A stretch of 64,000 nucleotides of DNA from Pseudoalteromonas luteoviolacea H33-S (GCF_001625695.1 NZ_AUXY01000070.1:1-64000); one strand, 5' to 3'. Positions 41,003 through 52,493 are shown, counted from the stretch's first letter. Notes: generated by a model from the sequence alone, not told the origin. Translations and numbers: made by a program.

Positions 41003-41485
41003 TTGTCTGACTTAATCCATCATAAAGAGCATAACGAAAATGCAATAAGTCGAGGTTATGTTCAGTCTTTACCAAAGTACATCACCTTGTGTGAGCGTAA
41101 TTATTTGCGTGCACTTAAGGTGCTGCCTGAAGAAACGGTAGGGTCGAGTCGCCAAATTAAAATTGGTTCAATGGATTTTTTCATTTCAGTAGACTGTGTA
41201 GCTAAATATACAACAGATATAAAAATAACTCAGCAGCATAGTTTGAGCAGTCATTTAGGGCAATTTGAGTTGGCGGTGAGGTTATATCACGATGCAAAAG
41301 TTGCTGAAGTATATCAGCATAATTACCATCAACGTGTGAAGCCTTCGTACCGCTACCCGAATCCAGGTATGCACCATAAAGATGAAAAGTATCAGCTCAA
41401 TGCGTTTTTAGGTGACTGGTTGTTGGCATGTGTTGAAAATGGCCGCGTATCACTAGATTGGGATGTTAATAATGGATTGGTTTAA
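41003..41485 (+). CDS. yqiB: DUF1249 protein (YqiB-like)
   Basis: A 160-residue protein matching DUF1249 (E. coli YqiB), found between nudF and cpdA in many gammaproteobacteria. Typical segments are CERNYLRALKVLP and PSYRYPNPGMHHKDEKYQLN. Function is unknown. The start is TTG 41003, with AGGAG six bases upstream. It overlaps cpdA at its 3' end. Confidence 0.9.
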   Translation: MSDLIHHKEHNENAISRGYVQSLPKYITLCERNYLRALKVLPEETVGSSRQIKIGSMDFFISVDCVAKYTTDIKITQQHSLSSHLGQFELAVRLYHDAKVAEVYQHNYHQRVKPSYRYPNPGMHHKDEKYQLNAFLGDWLLACVENGRVSLDWDVNNGLV

Positions 41486-42236
41486 TGAAGCGTATCACTT
41501 CGACCAAACACGATTAAGGCTTGCCCATATTACAGATACTCACCTGTTTGAGCATGCAGGTGGTGAGTATTTTTCAGTTAAGACGGCCGAGCACCTTAAA
41601 CACATTCTGGTCGATTTAGCACAGCAAAATATAGATGCGGTGATTTTCGGTGGAGACCTTACCCAAGATCATACTTTTGGTTCTTATCAATTATTTGCGA
41701 CTCTAGTGAGTGAGTCGGATTTACAATGTCCTGTTTTTTGGTTGCCGGGCAATCATGATGACATCGCGTATTTAAATGAAATCAGCCAAGGGCAAATAGT
41801 ATCAGCGAAAAAAATGAGTTTTAAGTTGGGACAAATCTTGTTAGTAAATAGCAAAGGTACAACCCCAGCAGGGTGGATAACCGAAAGGCATTTATCAGAA
41901 ATACAACAACAGTGCACTGTACCGAGCCTTGTCTTTTGTCATCATAACCCATTATCTATTCAAGGCTATTTAGATAAGCATATGCTGGAAAATGGTCCGC
42001 AATTGCTAAACATGCTGGTCGATTCTCAATATGTTTTGGCACTTTTTCATGGCCATGTACACAATGAATATGTGTTTAGTTTCAGAGAGCTCCCTGTTTA
42101 CGCAACTCCCGCGACGTCAATCCAGTTTAAGAAACATACCAGTGATTGGCAGCAACAAGACTTAGGAGCTGGCTATCGACTTATCAATTGGTCACAGGCA
42201 GGTGTGCAGACAGAGGTAAGATGGTTAGTAAAGTAA
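41472..42236 (+). CDS. cpdA: 3',5'-cyclic-AMP phosphodiesterase CpdA
   Basis: Calcineurin-like metallophosphoesterase that hydrolyses cAMP. The metal motifs appear in order: ITDTHL, GGDLTQD, GNHDD, FCHHNP, HGHVHNE. ATG 41472 gives 254 residues, with GGGA upstream; an ATG three codons earlier is also in frame. It overlaps the DUF1249 gene by 14 bases and yqiA by 16. By controlling cAMP it may affect CRP-dependent genes. Confidence 0.95.
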   Translation: MDWFNEAYHFDQTRLRLAHITDTHLFEHAGGEYFSVKTAEHLKHILVDLAQQNIDAVIFGGDLTQDHTFGSYQLFATLVSESDLQCPVFWLPGNHDDIAYLNEISQGQIVSAKKMSFKLGQILLVNSKGTTPAGWITERHLSEIQQQCTVPSLVFCHHNPLSIQGYLDKHMLENGPQLLNMLVDSQYVLALFHGHVHNEYVFSFRELPVYATPATSIQFKKHTSDWQQQDLGAGYRLINWSQAGVQTEVRWLVK

Positions 42237-42778
42237 TTTATATCCACGGGTTTAACAGTTCAGAAAAGTCGTTTAAAGCGCAACAACTGGGGGAGTATTT
42301 TAAAGACCGTTGTGAATACCTAGTTCCTCGGTTACATTATGATCCGCGTATTGCAATGCTTCAGCTGGAAAATATCATTGATGATAAGTGTGCGCTAGTT
42401 GGTAGTTCTTTGGGTGGTTTTTTTGCCACATGTTTATCACAAGCGTTTAATTTACGCGCGGTAGTGGTGAATCCGGCTGTACGACCAGACAAATTACTAT
42501 GGGATTACCTTGGTCCTCAGTATAATCCCTATCAAGAATTGAATTATGAACTTACAATAGAACATATGACGGCATTACAGCGCATGCATATTGAAATGCT
42601 CTCAATGCCAAGTAATCTTTTTCTATTGCAACAAACAGCAGATGAAGTGTTACCTTATCAAGATGCTGTAAATTATTATCGAGACTGTCCATCAATCATT
42701 GAATTTGGTGGCGACCATAGTTTCATCGGCTTTGAGAGGCATTTTAGTCGCCTTGCCAACTTTCTTAAAATTAAATAA
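42221..42778 (+). CDS. yqiA: YqiA-family alpha/beta esterase
   Basis: An alpha/beta-hydrolase of the YqiA/UPF0227 type with esterase activity in E. coli. The nucleophile elbow is GSSLGG. The N-terminus VIYIHGFNSS supplies the oxyanion region, and GGDHSFIGFE carries the catalytic His. ATG 42221 follows GAGGTAAG and gives 185 residues (E. coli 193). It overlaps the end of cpdA. The natural substrate is unknown. Confidence 0.93.
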   Translation: MVSKVIYIHGFNSSEKSFKAQQLGEYFKDRCEYLVPRLHYDPRIAMLQLENIIDDKCALVGSSLGGFFATCLSQAFNLRAVVVNPAVRPDKLLWDYLGPQYNPYQELNYELTIEHMTALQRMHIEMLSMPSNLFLLQQTADEVLPYQDAVNYYRDCPSIIEFGGDHSFIGFERHFSRLANFLKIK

Positions 42779-42811
42779 AACAGTTAGAACTAAAATTAGT
42801 CAGTAGCATTT

Positions 42812-44701
42812 ATGAGTCAGCAAAATTATAACGCAGAAGCCATTGAGGTGTTGAATGGCTTAGAGCCGGTTAAACGCCGCCCTGGAATGTACACAGACAC
42901 CACTAGGCCCAATCATTTGGGCCAAGAAGTCATTGATAACAGTGTCGATGAAGCACTTGCAGGGCATGCAAGCAAGATTGATGTAATTTTGCATGAAGAC
43001 AATTCATTGCAAGTCATTGACGATGGTCGAGGCATGCCCGTGGATGTTCACCCTGAAGAGGGGATCCCAGGCGTTGAATTGATCCTGACTAAGCTTCATG
43101 CTGGTGGTAAATTTTCAAATAAAAACTATCAGTTTTCTGGTGGTTTGCATGGGGTAGGTATTTCTGTAGTTAATGCCTTATCTACGCGAGTAGAGGTCAC
43201 CGTTAAACGAGATGCTCAGCAATATGAAATCGCTTTTGAAAATGGTGATAAAGTTCAGGATTTAGAAGTCACTGGCAGCGTAGGCAAACGCAATACCGGT
43301 ACTTCTGTACAATTTTGGCCTGATGCGAGCTACTTCGATTCTGCTAATTTCTCTTTGACCAAGCTAAATCATTTACTTAAAGCGAAAGCTGTTTTATGCC
43401 CGGGCTTACGTATTCGTTTTATTAATAAGCAAACCAAAGAAACGCAAGAATGGCATTATGAATCTGGTTTAGAAGACTATTTAAGTGACAGTGCAAAAGA
43501 TTTAGAAGTGCTACCTAAATCGCCATTTACTGGGAGCTTTAGTGGCTCAACAGAAGGGGTTGATTGGGCACTGCACTGGCTACCTGAGGGAGGCGAGTCG
43601 ATAGCTGAAAGTTATGTGAACTTGATCCCAACCGCGCAGGGCGGTACGCATGTGAATGGCTTAAGGCAAGGCTTGCTTGAAGCAATGCGAGAGTTCTGTG
43701 AATTCCGTAACTTGTTACCAAGAGGCGTTAAATTAACGCCAGATGACGTGTGGGATAAATGTAGCTACGTTTTATCTGTTAAGATGCAAGACCCACAGTT
43801 TGCGGGCCAAACGAAAGAAAAACTGTCGTCTCGCTCATGTGCAACCTTTGTGTCAGGCATAGTGAAAGACGCATTTAGTTTATGGCTCAACGAGCACACA
43901 GAAACAGCAGAGCTATTAGCTGAGCTGTGTATCAGCAATGCGCAAAAGCGTTTGCGTGCAGCGAAAAAGGTGGTACGTAAAAAGGTCACTAGTGGACCGG
44001 CACTGCCAGGTAAGCTCACTGATTGTTCAGGCAGTGAGACAGAGCGTTCAGAAATATTTTTGGTAGAGGGTGACTCTGCGGGCGGATCAGCTAAACAAGC
44101 ACGTGATAGAGAGTTCCAAGCTATCATGCCACTGCGTGGTAAAATCTTAAATACGTGGGAAGTGGATTCAGGTCAGATCCTTGCATCACAAGAAGTGCAT
44201 GACATTTCCGTTGCGCTTGGTATCGACCCAGATTCAACTGATTTATCGACGTTGCGTTATGGCAAGGTGTGTATTCTTGCTGATGCTGACTCCGACGGAC
44301 TGCACATTGCAACGCTGTTGTGCGCGCTATTTGTTAAGCATTTCCCAACCTTAGTGCAGGCGGGGCACGTGTACGTTGCTATGCCGCCGCTATTTAGAAT
44401 CGATGTCGGTAAAGAAGTATTTTATGCTCTGGATGAAGATGAAAAGCGAGGCATTTTAGATCGTATTGAAGCCGAAAAGAAACGCGGGAAAGTGAACGTT
44501 CAACGCTTTAAAGGTTTGGGTGAAATGAACCCAATGCAATTGCGTGAAACGACGATGGACCCGAATACTCGCCGCTTGGTTCAGCTTACATTGGATGAGC
44601 AAGAGCAAACATTAGAAATGATGGATATGCTACTGGCGAAGAAACGCTCTGGTGATAGAAAGGCTTGGTTAGAGCAACATGGCGATAAAGCCGAGGTATA
44701 A
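42812..44701 (+). CDS. parE: DNA topoisomerase IV subunit B
   Basis: ATPase subunit of topoisomerase IV, which unlinks daughter chromosomes. The GHKL ATP site (NSVDEALAG, DDGRGMPV, GGLHGVGISVVNAL) is N-terminal. The Toprim domain has EGDSAGGSAKQARDR and the DADSDG metal motif. Length is 629 residues (E. coli 630). parC follows 18 bases downstream. Confidence 0.98.
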   Translation: MSQQNYNAEAIEVLNGLEPVKRRPGMYTDTTRPNHLGQEVIDNSVDEALAGHASKIDVILHEDNSLQVIDDGRGMPVDVHPEEGIPGVELILTKLHAGGKFSNKNYQFSGGLHGVGISVVNALSTRVEVTVKRDAQQYEIAFENGDKVQDLEVTGSVGKRNTGTSVQFWPDASYFDSANFSLTKLNHLLKAKAVLCPGLRIRFINKQTKETQEWHYESGLEDYLSDSAKDLEVLPKSPFTGSFSGSTEGVDWALHWLPEGGESIAESYVNLIPTAQGGTHVNGLRQGLLEAMREFCEFRNLLPRGVKLTPDDVWDKCSYVLSVKMQDPQFAGQTKEKLSSRSCATFVSGIVKDAFSLWLNEHTETAELLAELCISNAQKRLRAAKKVVRKKVTSGPALPGKLTDCSGSETERSEIFLVEGDSAGGSAKQARDREFQAIMPLRGKILNTWEVDSGQILASQEVHDISVALGIDPDSTDLSTLRYGKVCILADADSDGLHIATLLCALFVKHFPTLVQAGHVYVAMPPLFRIDVGKEVFYALDEDEKRGILDRIEAEKKRGKVNVQRFKGLGEMNPMQLRETTMDPNTRRLVQLTLDEQEQTLEMMDMLLAKKRSGDRKAWLEQHGDKAEV

Positions 44702-44719
44702 CAAGAAGTAAGGTGTGTC

Positions 44720-47008
44720 ATGACTGATCCACAGGCCCTCTCTTTACAGGGCATAGAACAATTACCTATGGGGCGTTTTACTGAAGACGCCTATTTAAAT
44801 TACTCCATGTATGTGATCATGGACCGGGCGTTGCCACATATTGGTGATGGCCTCAAGCCTGTGCAGCGTCGTATCGTTTATGCGATGAGTGAATTGGGCT
44901 TATCAGCGGCTGCAAAATATAAAAAGTCAGCACGTACAGTCGGTGATGTATTGGGTAAATATCACCCGCATGGCGACAGTGCCTGTTATGAAGCCATGGT
45001 ATTAATGGCACAGCCATTCTCTTATCGTTATCCTTTGGTCGATGGTCAAGGTAACTGGGGTGCTGCTGACGATCCTAAATCATTTGCGGCAATGCGTTAT
45101 ACTGAAGCGCGCTTGTCTAAGTTTTCTGAGGTATTACTCAAAGAGCTTGGTCAAGGTACCGTGGATTGGGTACCTAACTTTGACGGCACGATGAAAGAGC
45201 CGCAAGTATTGCCAGCGAGACTGCCACACATCTTATTAAATGGGGTAACGGGTATCGCCGTTGGTATGGCGACTGACATTCCACCGCATAATGTCAATGA
45301 ATTAGCCTCTGCCTGTTGTATGTTGCTAGACAAGCCAAAAACAACGCTAGAAGAGTTGTTAGAAGTTGTCCAAGCGCCAGACTATCCAACTGAAGCGGAA
45401 ATCATCACACCAAAAGACGATATCCGTAAAATCTACACAACGGGTCGTGGCTCAATTAAGATGCGCGCGGTGTTCCATGAAGAGCAGGGTGAAATCGTTA
45501 TTACAGCGCTGCCTCACCAGACGTCGGGTGCAAAAGTACTGGAGCAAATTGCAGCGCAAATGACCGCGAAGAAGCTGCCTATGGTTGCAGATTTACGCGA
45601 TGAATCAGATCACGAAAACCCGACGCGCATTGTCGTCGTGCCTCGTTCCAATCGGGTGAAGTCTGAGCCGTTAATGGCGCACTTGTTTGCCACCACAGAT
45701 CTTGAGAAAAACTACCGTGTAAACCTCAATATGATCGGGCTAGATGGCCGCCCTCAGGTTAAAGATCTACAACAGATTTTATCTGAGTGGTTGATCTTCC
45801 GCCGTGAGACAGTACGCAGACGTTTGCAATATCGCCTAGATAAAGTATTAGCGCGTTTGCATATTCTAGAAGGCTTGATGATCGCCTTTTTGAATATTGA
45901 TGAAGTGATTGAAATCATTAGAAATGAAGACGATCCAAAAGCGGAGCTCATAAAACGTTTTGCTTTATCAGAAACACAAGCTGAAGCTATTTTGGATCTG
46001 AAGCTTCGTCACTTGGCGAAGCTTGAAGAGATGAAGATCCGCGGTGAGCAAGACGAGCTGAGCAAAGAGCGTGACAAGCTTGAGCTTACTTTAGGCTCAG
46101 AGCGCCGTATGTCGACCTTGATGAAAAAAGAGATTCAAGAAGCGGCAGAGTTATATGGCGATGAAAGACGCTCACCTGTGATTGAACGTCAAGAAGCGAA
46201 AGCGTTAAGCGAAAAGGACTTAATCCCATCTGAAGCGGTCACAGTTGTGCTATCTGAAAAGGGTTGGGCGCGTTTTGCCAAAGGCCATGATATTGATGCT
46301 GAAGGCTTAAATTATCGTTCAGGGGATGCCTATAAAGCATCAGCCAAAGGTAAGAGCAATCAGCCAGCAGTCTTCTTAGATAGTTCAGGCCGTGCGTTTG
46401 CCACCGATGCGCATAGTTTGCCATCGGCAAGAAGTCAGGGGGAGCCTATGACTGGGCGCTTTAACCTTGCCGCTGGGGTGAACTTTGAACATGTTGTGAT
46501 GGGTGAAGAGCAAGAACTTTATTTGATGGCAACCGATGCGGGTTACGGTTTTATTGCTGAATTTAATGATTTAGTCAGTAAAAACAAAAATGGTAAGGCG
46601 CTGGTCAGTATTCCAAAGGGCGCTGAGCTCATTGCACCCATCTCGGTGAATGATGTGGCGACTGATCGATGTATGGCCATTTCTAATGAAGGCCGTATGC
46701 TCTTATTCCCGTTAAGGGATTTACCGAAACTTGCAAAGGGTAAGGGAAATAAAATCATCTCAATCCCAAGTGCCAAGGTACAAGCGCGAGAAGAGTTTGT
46801 TAAAGTACTCGCTGTAGTACCAGATGGGCGTGCAGTTACGCTGTATGCAGGTAAGCGTAAATTAACGCTTAAGAACTCGGACTTAGAGCACTATTTTGGT
46901 GAGCGCGGTCGTCGTGGTAATAAGTTACCTCGAGGTTTACAACGCGTTGATAACTTTGAAATTGAGTTAATTGAACAAGACGACTCAGAAGCAGATACGC
47001 CAGAATAA
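44720..47008 (+). CDS. parC: DNA topoisomerase IV subunit A
   Basis: DNA-cleaving subunit of topoisomerase IV. The active-site tyrosine lies in [11 protein letters not shown] (about Tyr127). The quinolone-determining region reads [12 protein letters not shown], with Ser87 and Glu91 at the positions of E. coli Ser80 and Glu84, so it carries the residues usually linked to susceptibility. The C-terminal beta-pinwheel follows. Length is 762 residues (E. coli 752). It ends the nudF to parC run. Confidence 0.98.
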   Translation: MTDPQALSLQGIEQLPMGRFTEDAYLNYSMYVIMDRALPHIGDGLKPVQRRIVYAMSELGLSAAAKYKKSARTVGDVLGKYHPHGDSACYEAMVLMAQPFSYRYPLVDGQGNWGAADDPKSFAAMRYTEARLSKFSEVLLKELGQGTVDWVPNFDGTMKEPQVLPARLPHILLNGVTGIAVGMATDIPPHNVNELASACCMLLDKPKTTLEELLEVVQAPDYPTEAEIITPKDDIRKIYTTGRGSIKMRAVFHEEQGEIVITALPHQTSGAKVLEQIAAQMTAKKLPMVADLRDESDHENPTRIVVVPRSNRVKSEPLMAHLFATTDLEKNYRVNLNMIGLDGRPQVKDLQQILSEWLIFRRETVRRRLQYRLDKVLARLHILEGLMIAFLNIDEVIEIIRNEDDPKAELIKRFALSETQAEAILDLKLRHLAKLEEMKIRGEQDELSKERDKLELTLGSERRMSTLMKKEIQEAAELYGDERRSPVIERQEAKALSEKDLIPSEAVTVVLSEKGWARFAKGHDIDAEGLNYRSGDAYKASAKGKSNQPAVFLDSSGRAFATDAHSLPSARSQGEPMTGRFNLAAGVNFEHVVMGEEQELYLMATDAGYGFIAEFNDLVSKNKNGKALVSIPKGAELIAPISVNDVATDRCMAISNEGRMLLFPLRDLPKLAKGKGNKIISIPSAKVQAREEFVKVLAVVPDGRAVTLYAGKRKLTLKNSDLEHYFGERGRRGNKLPRGLQRVDNFEIELIEQDDSEADTPE

Positions 47009-47012
47009 TACC

Positions 47013-47050
47013 ATCGTGAGCGGGTTCTGCCTGCTCACGATTTAATCATT
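47013..47050 (+). terminator. Possible terminator of parC
   Basis: A 9-bp perfect stem (ATCGTGAGC at 47013-47021 with 47033-47041), a few bases beyond the parC stop. The T-run that follows (TTTAAT) is weak, so termination here is uncertain. The rest of the 221-base gap to 47229 is T-rich. Confidence 0.5.
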
Positions 47051-47229
47051 GTTAATCATCTTTCTACAATTCTTTTTTTTAATATCTTTTTTCCGTCATT
47101 TTGTCGTAAAAACTCTGATGTACCGCAAGCAATTTCTACCCGACTCAGCTAGAATACACGGTTATAAGTTATTCTTGTTCAGAGTGACACATGATCAGGT
47201 GCCACTCGCACTGACAATACGGGGTTTTT

Positions 47230-47793
47230 ATGTCTGATAAGTGCTATATCACAGCGCAACAGCTTTTAGAGGATTCATTTCGTCTGGCGGCTCAAGTGTA
47301 TGAAGATGGGTTTCGTCCGGATTTTATCATCGGTATTTGGCGAGGTGGTGCGCCAATTGGTATTGCTGTGCAAGAGTACTATGACTACAAAGGCATAGAA
47401 ACAGATCATATCGCGGTGCGTACCTCTTCGTATTATGGGATTGGTAAGCAGTCGAAAGAGATTAAAGTACATGGTCTACATTACATCATTGAGAATGCCA
47501 ACGCGGGTGATTCTTTATTGATTGTTGACGATGTATTTGACTCTGGCCGCAGTATTTACGCATTGAAAGAAAAGCTTGAAGAGTTGATGCGTCTAAACTT
47601 GCCTAAAGATATCCGAGTTGCTTGTCCGTACTACAAACCAGCAAACAAAAAGGTACCAATGACGCCAGACTACTATATTCATGAGTCTGATGAGTGGTTG
47701 GTGTTCCCACATGAACTATCAGGTTTAACACCTGATGAGTTGATCGAAGGTAAGTCAGACCTTGCTAACATCAAAGATTTATTTGCGAAATAA
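47230..47793 (+). CDS. Hypoxanthine-type phosphoribosyltransferase
   Basis: A 187-residue type I phosphoribosyltransferase. The PRPP-binding signature LLIVDDVFDSGRS is near residue 97, and the N-terminal FIIGIWRGGAPIG loop also fits. It is close to hypoxanthine or xanthine-guanine salvage enzymes, but the base specificity cannot be set by eye. It lies near the purine genes gsk and purL. A very strong terminator follows. Confidence 0.88.
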   Translation: MSDKCYITAQQLLEDSFRLAAQVYEDGFRPDFIIGIWRGGAPIGIAVQEYYDYKGIETDHIAVRTSSYYGIGKQSKEIKVHGLHYIIENANAGDSLLIVDDVFDSGRSIYALKEKLEELMRLNLPKDIRVACPYYKPANKKVPMTPDYYIHESDEWLVFPHELSGLTPDELIEGKSDLANIKDLFAK

Positions 47794-47811
47794 GTAATTA
47801 CTTATTTATTT

Positions 47812-47852
47812 AAAAGCCGTTGAAAACAGCGTTTTCAACGGCTTTTTTATGG
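47812..47852 (+). terminator. Strong terminator after phosphoribosyltransferase
   Basis: A perfect 16-bp stem (47812-47827 with 47831-47846), a 3-base loop, and a T-run at its 3' end. A-runs on the left side mean it could also work on the other strand. Confidence 0.93.
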
Positions 47853-47907
47853 CTGGGTGATGGCGCTTTTGTTACACTCCGCTCATTGTGAATTTTGCAT
47901 TTTTGAT

Positions 47908-48825
47908 ATGACAGACTATCAATCTATTTTAGAGCGAACAGTGCGACATGTTCAGCCTTTGCTGCACCATGGTAAAGTTGCTGATTATATTCCAGCCCTT
48001 GCTGAGCAGCAGTTAGGCCAGTTTGCTATTGCGATTCAAACGCAAAGTGGTGACACCTATAGTGCCGGTGACTGTGAGGCGAAATTTACGGTGCAGTCCG
48101 TCTCAAAGGTAATGACACTTACACTGGCGCTGCAGCGTTATGGTGATGAGTTATGGCAAAGAGTAGGGAAAGAGCCTTCAGGCACGGCATTTAACTCGCT
48201 AACACAGTTAGAGTTTGAAAATGGTATTCCGAGAAACCCGTTTATCAATGCGGGTGCGATAGTGACCTGTGATGCGCTTTACTCGCGTTTAAGTGCGCCT
48301 ATTCATACCATGCTAGAAAGCTATCGAATGCAAACCGGTAACCCTAAGCTGGGTGTCAACAAAGTGGTTGCACAATCAGAATATGAGCATCGTTATCGCA
48401 ATGCAGCGATGGCATATTTAATGAAATCATTTGGTAACTTTAACAATGAAGTTGAAGAGGTACTTTGGTCATATTTTAATTTTTGCGCCATTGAATTAAA
48501 TGCAGCTGAGTTGGCGAAGTGCTTTTCATATCTATCCAATGGCGGTGTATGCACGCAAACACAGCAGCAAATTTTGTCAGCTAAACAGATCAAGCAACTT
48601 AACTCATTGCTATTTACCAGTGGTTTGTATGATGCGGCGGGTGACTTTGGTTATCGAGTTGGTATGCCAGGAAAATCAGGTGTATCTGGCGCTATTATTG
48701 CGGTGGTACCGGGGCGTTTTACGATAGCTGTTTGGTCGCCGGGCCTTGATAAAGTGGGGAATTCAGTAGCGGGAATTGCCGCGTTAGAGTTTCTTGCTGA
48801 AGAGCTCGGAACAGCTATCTTCTAA
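47908..48825 (+). CDS. glsA: Glutaminase
   Basis: Serine-dependent glutaminase that turns glutamine into glutamate and ammonia. The catalytic S-x-x-K is in QSVSKVMTL. Other family blocks are GKVADYIPALA, NPFINAGAI and GMPGKSGVSGAI. ATG 47908 gives 305 residues (E. coli GlsB 308) and the normal N-terminus, but has no clear ribosome site. A start further upstream (GTG 47857 or ATG 47860) would add up to 17 residues and begins only just past the terminator. Confidence 0.93.
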   Translation: MTDYQSILERTVRHVQPLLHHGKVADYIPALAEQQLGQFAIAIQTQSGDTYSAGDCEAKFTVQSVSKVMTLTLALQRYGDELWQRVGKEPSGTAFNSLTQLEFENGIPRNPFINAGAIVTCDALYSRLSAPIHTMLESYRMQTGNPKLGVNKVVAQSEYEHRYRNAAMAYLMKSFGNFNNEVEEVLWSYFNFCAIELNAAELAKCFSYLSNGGVCTQTQQQILSAKQIKQLNSLLFTSGLYDAAGDFGYRVGMPGKSGVSGAIIAVVPGRFTIAVWSPGLDKVGNSVAGIAALEFLAEELGTAIF

Positions 48826-48835
48826 CGCAGCACAT

Positions 48836-48860
48836 TTTGCGCACACAACATGTGCGCAAA
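48836..48860. terminator. Hairpin between glsA and gsk
   Basis: A perfect 10-bp stem (TTTGCGCACA / TGTGCGCAAA) with a 5-base loop, between two convergent genes. T-runs on either side are poor, so termination efficiency is uncertain. Confidence 0.6.
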
Positions 48861-48865
48861 TCAAA

Positions 48866-50170
48866 TTATTGATCCCAGTAAGATTGCTCTAAAGAGTCTT
48901 CTCTTTCAGGTAAACCACGAGATAATCGCGGTGAGTGTTGAACCAGTACTTCAAAGCTTGCACGGTTTGCATATTTGCTGATCTGTGCAAGTGATGAATA
49001 GGTGATTGCGGCCTGTTCGTGTTTGGCAGAGTTTGGCACATTCAAACGGTGATAAACATTTGCTGATAAGTCATGCAGTACTGCAGCTAGCGCACAATCA
49101 CCAGCACCATTGGTATTTTTAATGGTATCTGGGCCACCCATATAAGGGGCTGTGTGGCTATAAACTCGGATTGGACTATCACAATGAGACTTGCGCATGG
49201 CGCGAGAGAACTCATAGCGGTTAAATTCAGGAATAGCACCAGGCAACAATGGGTATTCGGTTTCACGTTTCATGGTGTCTTCAACGTAACCTGCCATATA
49301 TAAGCCGGTAGGGCCTGCCGTACAGATAACTAAGTCAACCCAGTCAAGCGCTTTGTCTGCTGCCATCAGCGGATCGTCAAAGCCAGTGATTGCTTCGCCT
49401 TCTTCTTCATTCATCGCAAGAATATCAACATGTTTTTCAACAAACTCAGCCCACCACTGTGGATCTTGCTCGATCAAGAATTTAGTGCCCAAGGTTAATA
49501 CCACTGGCACACCTGCTTTATTCGCATACTCAACGGCTTGCATGGTTGCTTGTGTCATTGTCTCATCGCCTTTTGTACGCATGAGATAAGCACTGATCAC
49601 CAAAGCTGAGGCGTTTTCGATTAATGACTGACTAATCGATTCAGGGCGCAAGTAGTTCATTAAACCTGCACTGATAGCGAAGGTACGCTCACCGCTATCA
49701 TCAATCAGTGTGAAGCAACGGCCAATAGGACCGGCAACTGGCTGAAGGTGGTCTAAGTCGACGCGGCTGGATGTATTACATAAAAACTTATATGCATAGC
49801 TGCCGATTTCAATACTTTCACTCATCACACCTAATAGTACAGAGCGATCATCAGCCAGTACCGAATAGTTGTGCATGGTGTTGCCTATGGTGCCGCCAGC
49901 AAATTCGTAGTCAATCATGTCATCACGTTTTAAACGCTCATAAAGTGCATTGGTGACATCATTGTCTATGACTTGTGACATACCACGCTGCAGGTGGAAT
50001 TCATCCAAAAAAGCTTGGTCGACTTTAGCTTCGATGTCGACAACGATTTGGTCGATGCCGCAAATATAGTTACGCTTCAAGCGATCTTCAGCATTTAAGT
50101 GGTTGATAAGTGGGTCCTTATCTTCCACAGGAAAATAATGCTTATGCCTACGGTGTCCCGGAAATTTCAT
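48866..50170 (-). CDS. gsk: Inosine-guanosine kinase
   Basis: PfkB/ribokinase-family kinase that phosphorylates inosine and guanosine for purine salvage. It is 434 residues long, equal to E. coli Gsk, with near-identical blocks such as FAGGTIGNTMHNYSVLADD. The catalytic motif NTNGAGDCALAA retains the Asp base (E. coli has G where this has C). The C-terminus PRLSRGLPEREDSLEQSYW is strongly conserved. The divergent tadA lies 172 bases away. Confidence 0.97.
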   Translation of the reverse strand: MKFPGHRRHKHYFPVEDKDPLINHLNAEDRLKRNYICGIDQIVVDIEAKVDQAFLDEFHLQRGMSQVIDNDVTNALYERLKRDDMIDYEFAGGTIGNTMHNYSVLADDRSVLLGVMSESIEIGSYAYKFLCNTSSRVDLDHLQPVAGPIGRCFTLIDDSGERTFAISAGLMNYLRPESISQSLIENASALVISAYLMRTKGDETMTQATMQAVEYANKAGVPVVLTLGTKFLIEQDPQWWAEFVEKHVDILAMNEEEGEAITGFDDPLMAADKALDWVDLVICTAGPTGLYMAGYVEDTMKRETEYPLLPGAIPEFNRYEFSRAMRKSHCDSPIRVYSHTAPYMGGPDTIKNTNGAGDCALAAVLHDLSANVYHRLNVPNSAKHEQAAITYSSLAQISKYANRASFEVLVQHSPRLSRGLPEREDSLEQSYWDQ

Positions 50171-50279
50171 GTTTTACCCGTGTGTTTTGAGCTCATTAAA
50201 TAAAAAAAGCGGCGAATTATAGCCTAATTTTATATTAGTGAGCCATGGTAATTTGGTAATTTTAGCAATAATTCTGTAA

Positions 50280-51016
<737 letters not shown>

Positions 51017-51110
51017 CTGAACCTCCTTAATGTGAGAGAAAAACTGTATTACGCGTGACAGAAATACCTGCTTTGTATGACAGGCTTATGACAACGAGAT
51101 TGGGATGCCG

Positions 51111-52493
51111 TTAATTACCGGAACTGAAAGGGAGCGCTCCATTTTCGTCTAACCAGACCAGAGCGTCGAAGTAGCGGCGTATATTATCGACATAATGTAC
51201 AGCAACATCGCCACGCGCATATCCATATCTTGTACTTCGATAGTAGCGTTTTTTAGTCAGCAGTGGTAGTCGTTTTTTAACATCCGCCCAACTATTCGGA
51301 TTGCCACCTTGTTGTTTTGTCAGTTTTAATGCATCTCTTACATGACCCATACCGACGTTATACGCAGCTAAGGCCAACCAAGTTCTATCTGGATCAGATA
51401 CATCTTCTGGCACCCGAGAAATTAAGTTAGCTAGGTATTTTGCACCGCCCCGGATGTTTTGTTCCGGTTTAAGTCGATGTTTAACACCAACACGTTTGGC
51501 TGTGCTTTGAGTGAGCATCATGATGCCGCGAACGCCAGTGGGAGATTTTGCTCTTGGGTTCCACATCGATTCTTGATAACTCAGTGCTGCAAGTAATCGC
51601 CAGTCAACGTTATGTGCCTTTGCATATTCGATAAACCAAGGCGCGTATTTAGGTAGAACTGCTTTGCTGGCTTCGACAAACGCCACGGTATTCACGTAAT
51701 TGAATTGCTCGACATGACCAAAGTACTTTTCTTCTAAAGCAGCAAGTTGGTTGTTACTTTGAATTTTGGCAAAAAATGGCAGCAGTAAAGCATATAATGA
51801 ATCATCATTTTTCTTTTTCATCACCCAAGCGATGGGATCTGATTGGGTGACAGAAAACGCAATACTGAGGTTTGGGTGATAGCGACGAAAAAGCGATAGG
51901 GAGTGAGAATCCACAATGGTGTATTCAATCTCGCCGGCTAAAATCCCTTGTAGTAATTCTTCTTGATCTAAGGCTTGGGTCGTTTGCCATTGTAGCTCAG
52001 GGTAATCTTGTTTTGCCGCTTGTAACGAAAGCACGTGATGGCTATTGGCAAGCACTGTAACAGGTCCTGAAAGCTGGCCATAGTGCCTAGGGCGCTTTTT
52101 ACCTTGTTTATAAACTAACTTTTGGCTGATATCTCGGTAAAAAGGACCAAAGCGAAAGCTTTTTGCTCGCTTTGGGTGATAGCTAATCCCAGAGGCGATG
52201 ATATCGACATCACCTCGCTCTAACTGTTCAAAGAGTTTTTCTAAATTGAAAAAGGGGATGATATTAAGCTCGACACCCAGTTCATCGGCAAACATGCCAG
52301 CAAGTTCATATTCAAAGCCTTCTTCTTCATTATGACCCTGATAATAGGTAGCAGGACCGACCAAGATCCCAACATTGAGTTTGCCATTGTTTTTTATTTG
52401 TTGAAGCTGGCTCGGTGGTGCTTTATCACAGCCTGCCAGTAATAGAATGAACACCAGCGTGCTTAATAAACCCGTTAGCTTGTTTTGTACCAT
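51111..52493 (-). CDS. mltF: Membrane-bound lytic murein transglycosylase F
   Basis: Outer-membrane lipoprotein that cleaves peptidoglycan. The lipobox is LLAGC near residue 22. An N-terminal solute-binding (family 3-like) domain (GKLNVGILVGP, GDVDIIASGIS) precedes the SLT catalytic domain. The catalytic Glu is in SYQESMWNP (about residue 308), followed by GVRGIMMLT and LALAAYNVGMGHV. Length is 460 residues. It is divergent from purL. Confidence 0.95.
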   Translation of the reverse strand: MVQNKLTGLLSTLVFILLLAGCDKAPPSQLQQIKNNGKLNVGILVGPATYYQGHNEEEGFEYELAGMFADELGVELNIIPFFNLEKLFEQLERGDVDIIASGISYHPKRAKSFRFGPFYRDISQKLVYKQGKKRPRHYGQLSGPVTVLANSHHVLSLQAAKQDYPELQWQTTQALDQEELLQGILAGEIEYTIVDSHSLSLFRRYHPNLSIAFSVTQSDPIAWVMKKKNDDSLYALLLPFFAKIQSNNQLAALEEKYFGHVEQFNYVNTVAFVEASKAVLPKYAPWFIEYAKAHNVDWRLLAALSYQESMWNPRAKSPTGVRGIMMLTQSTAKRVGVKHRLKPEQNIRGGAKYLANLISRVPEDVSDPDRTWLALAAYNVGMGHVRDALKLTKQQGGNPNSWADVKKRLPLLTKKRYYRSTRYGYARGDVAVHYVDNIRRYFDALVWLDENGALPFSSGN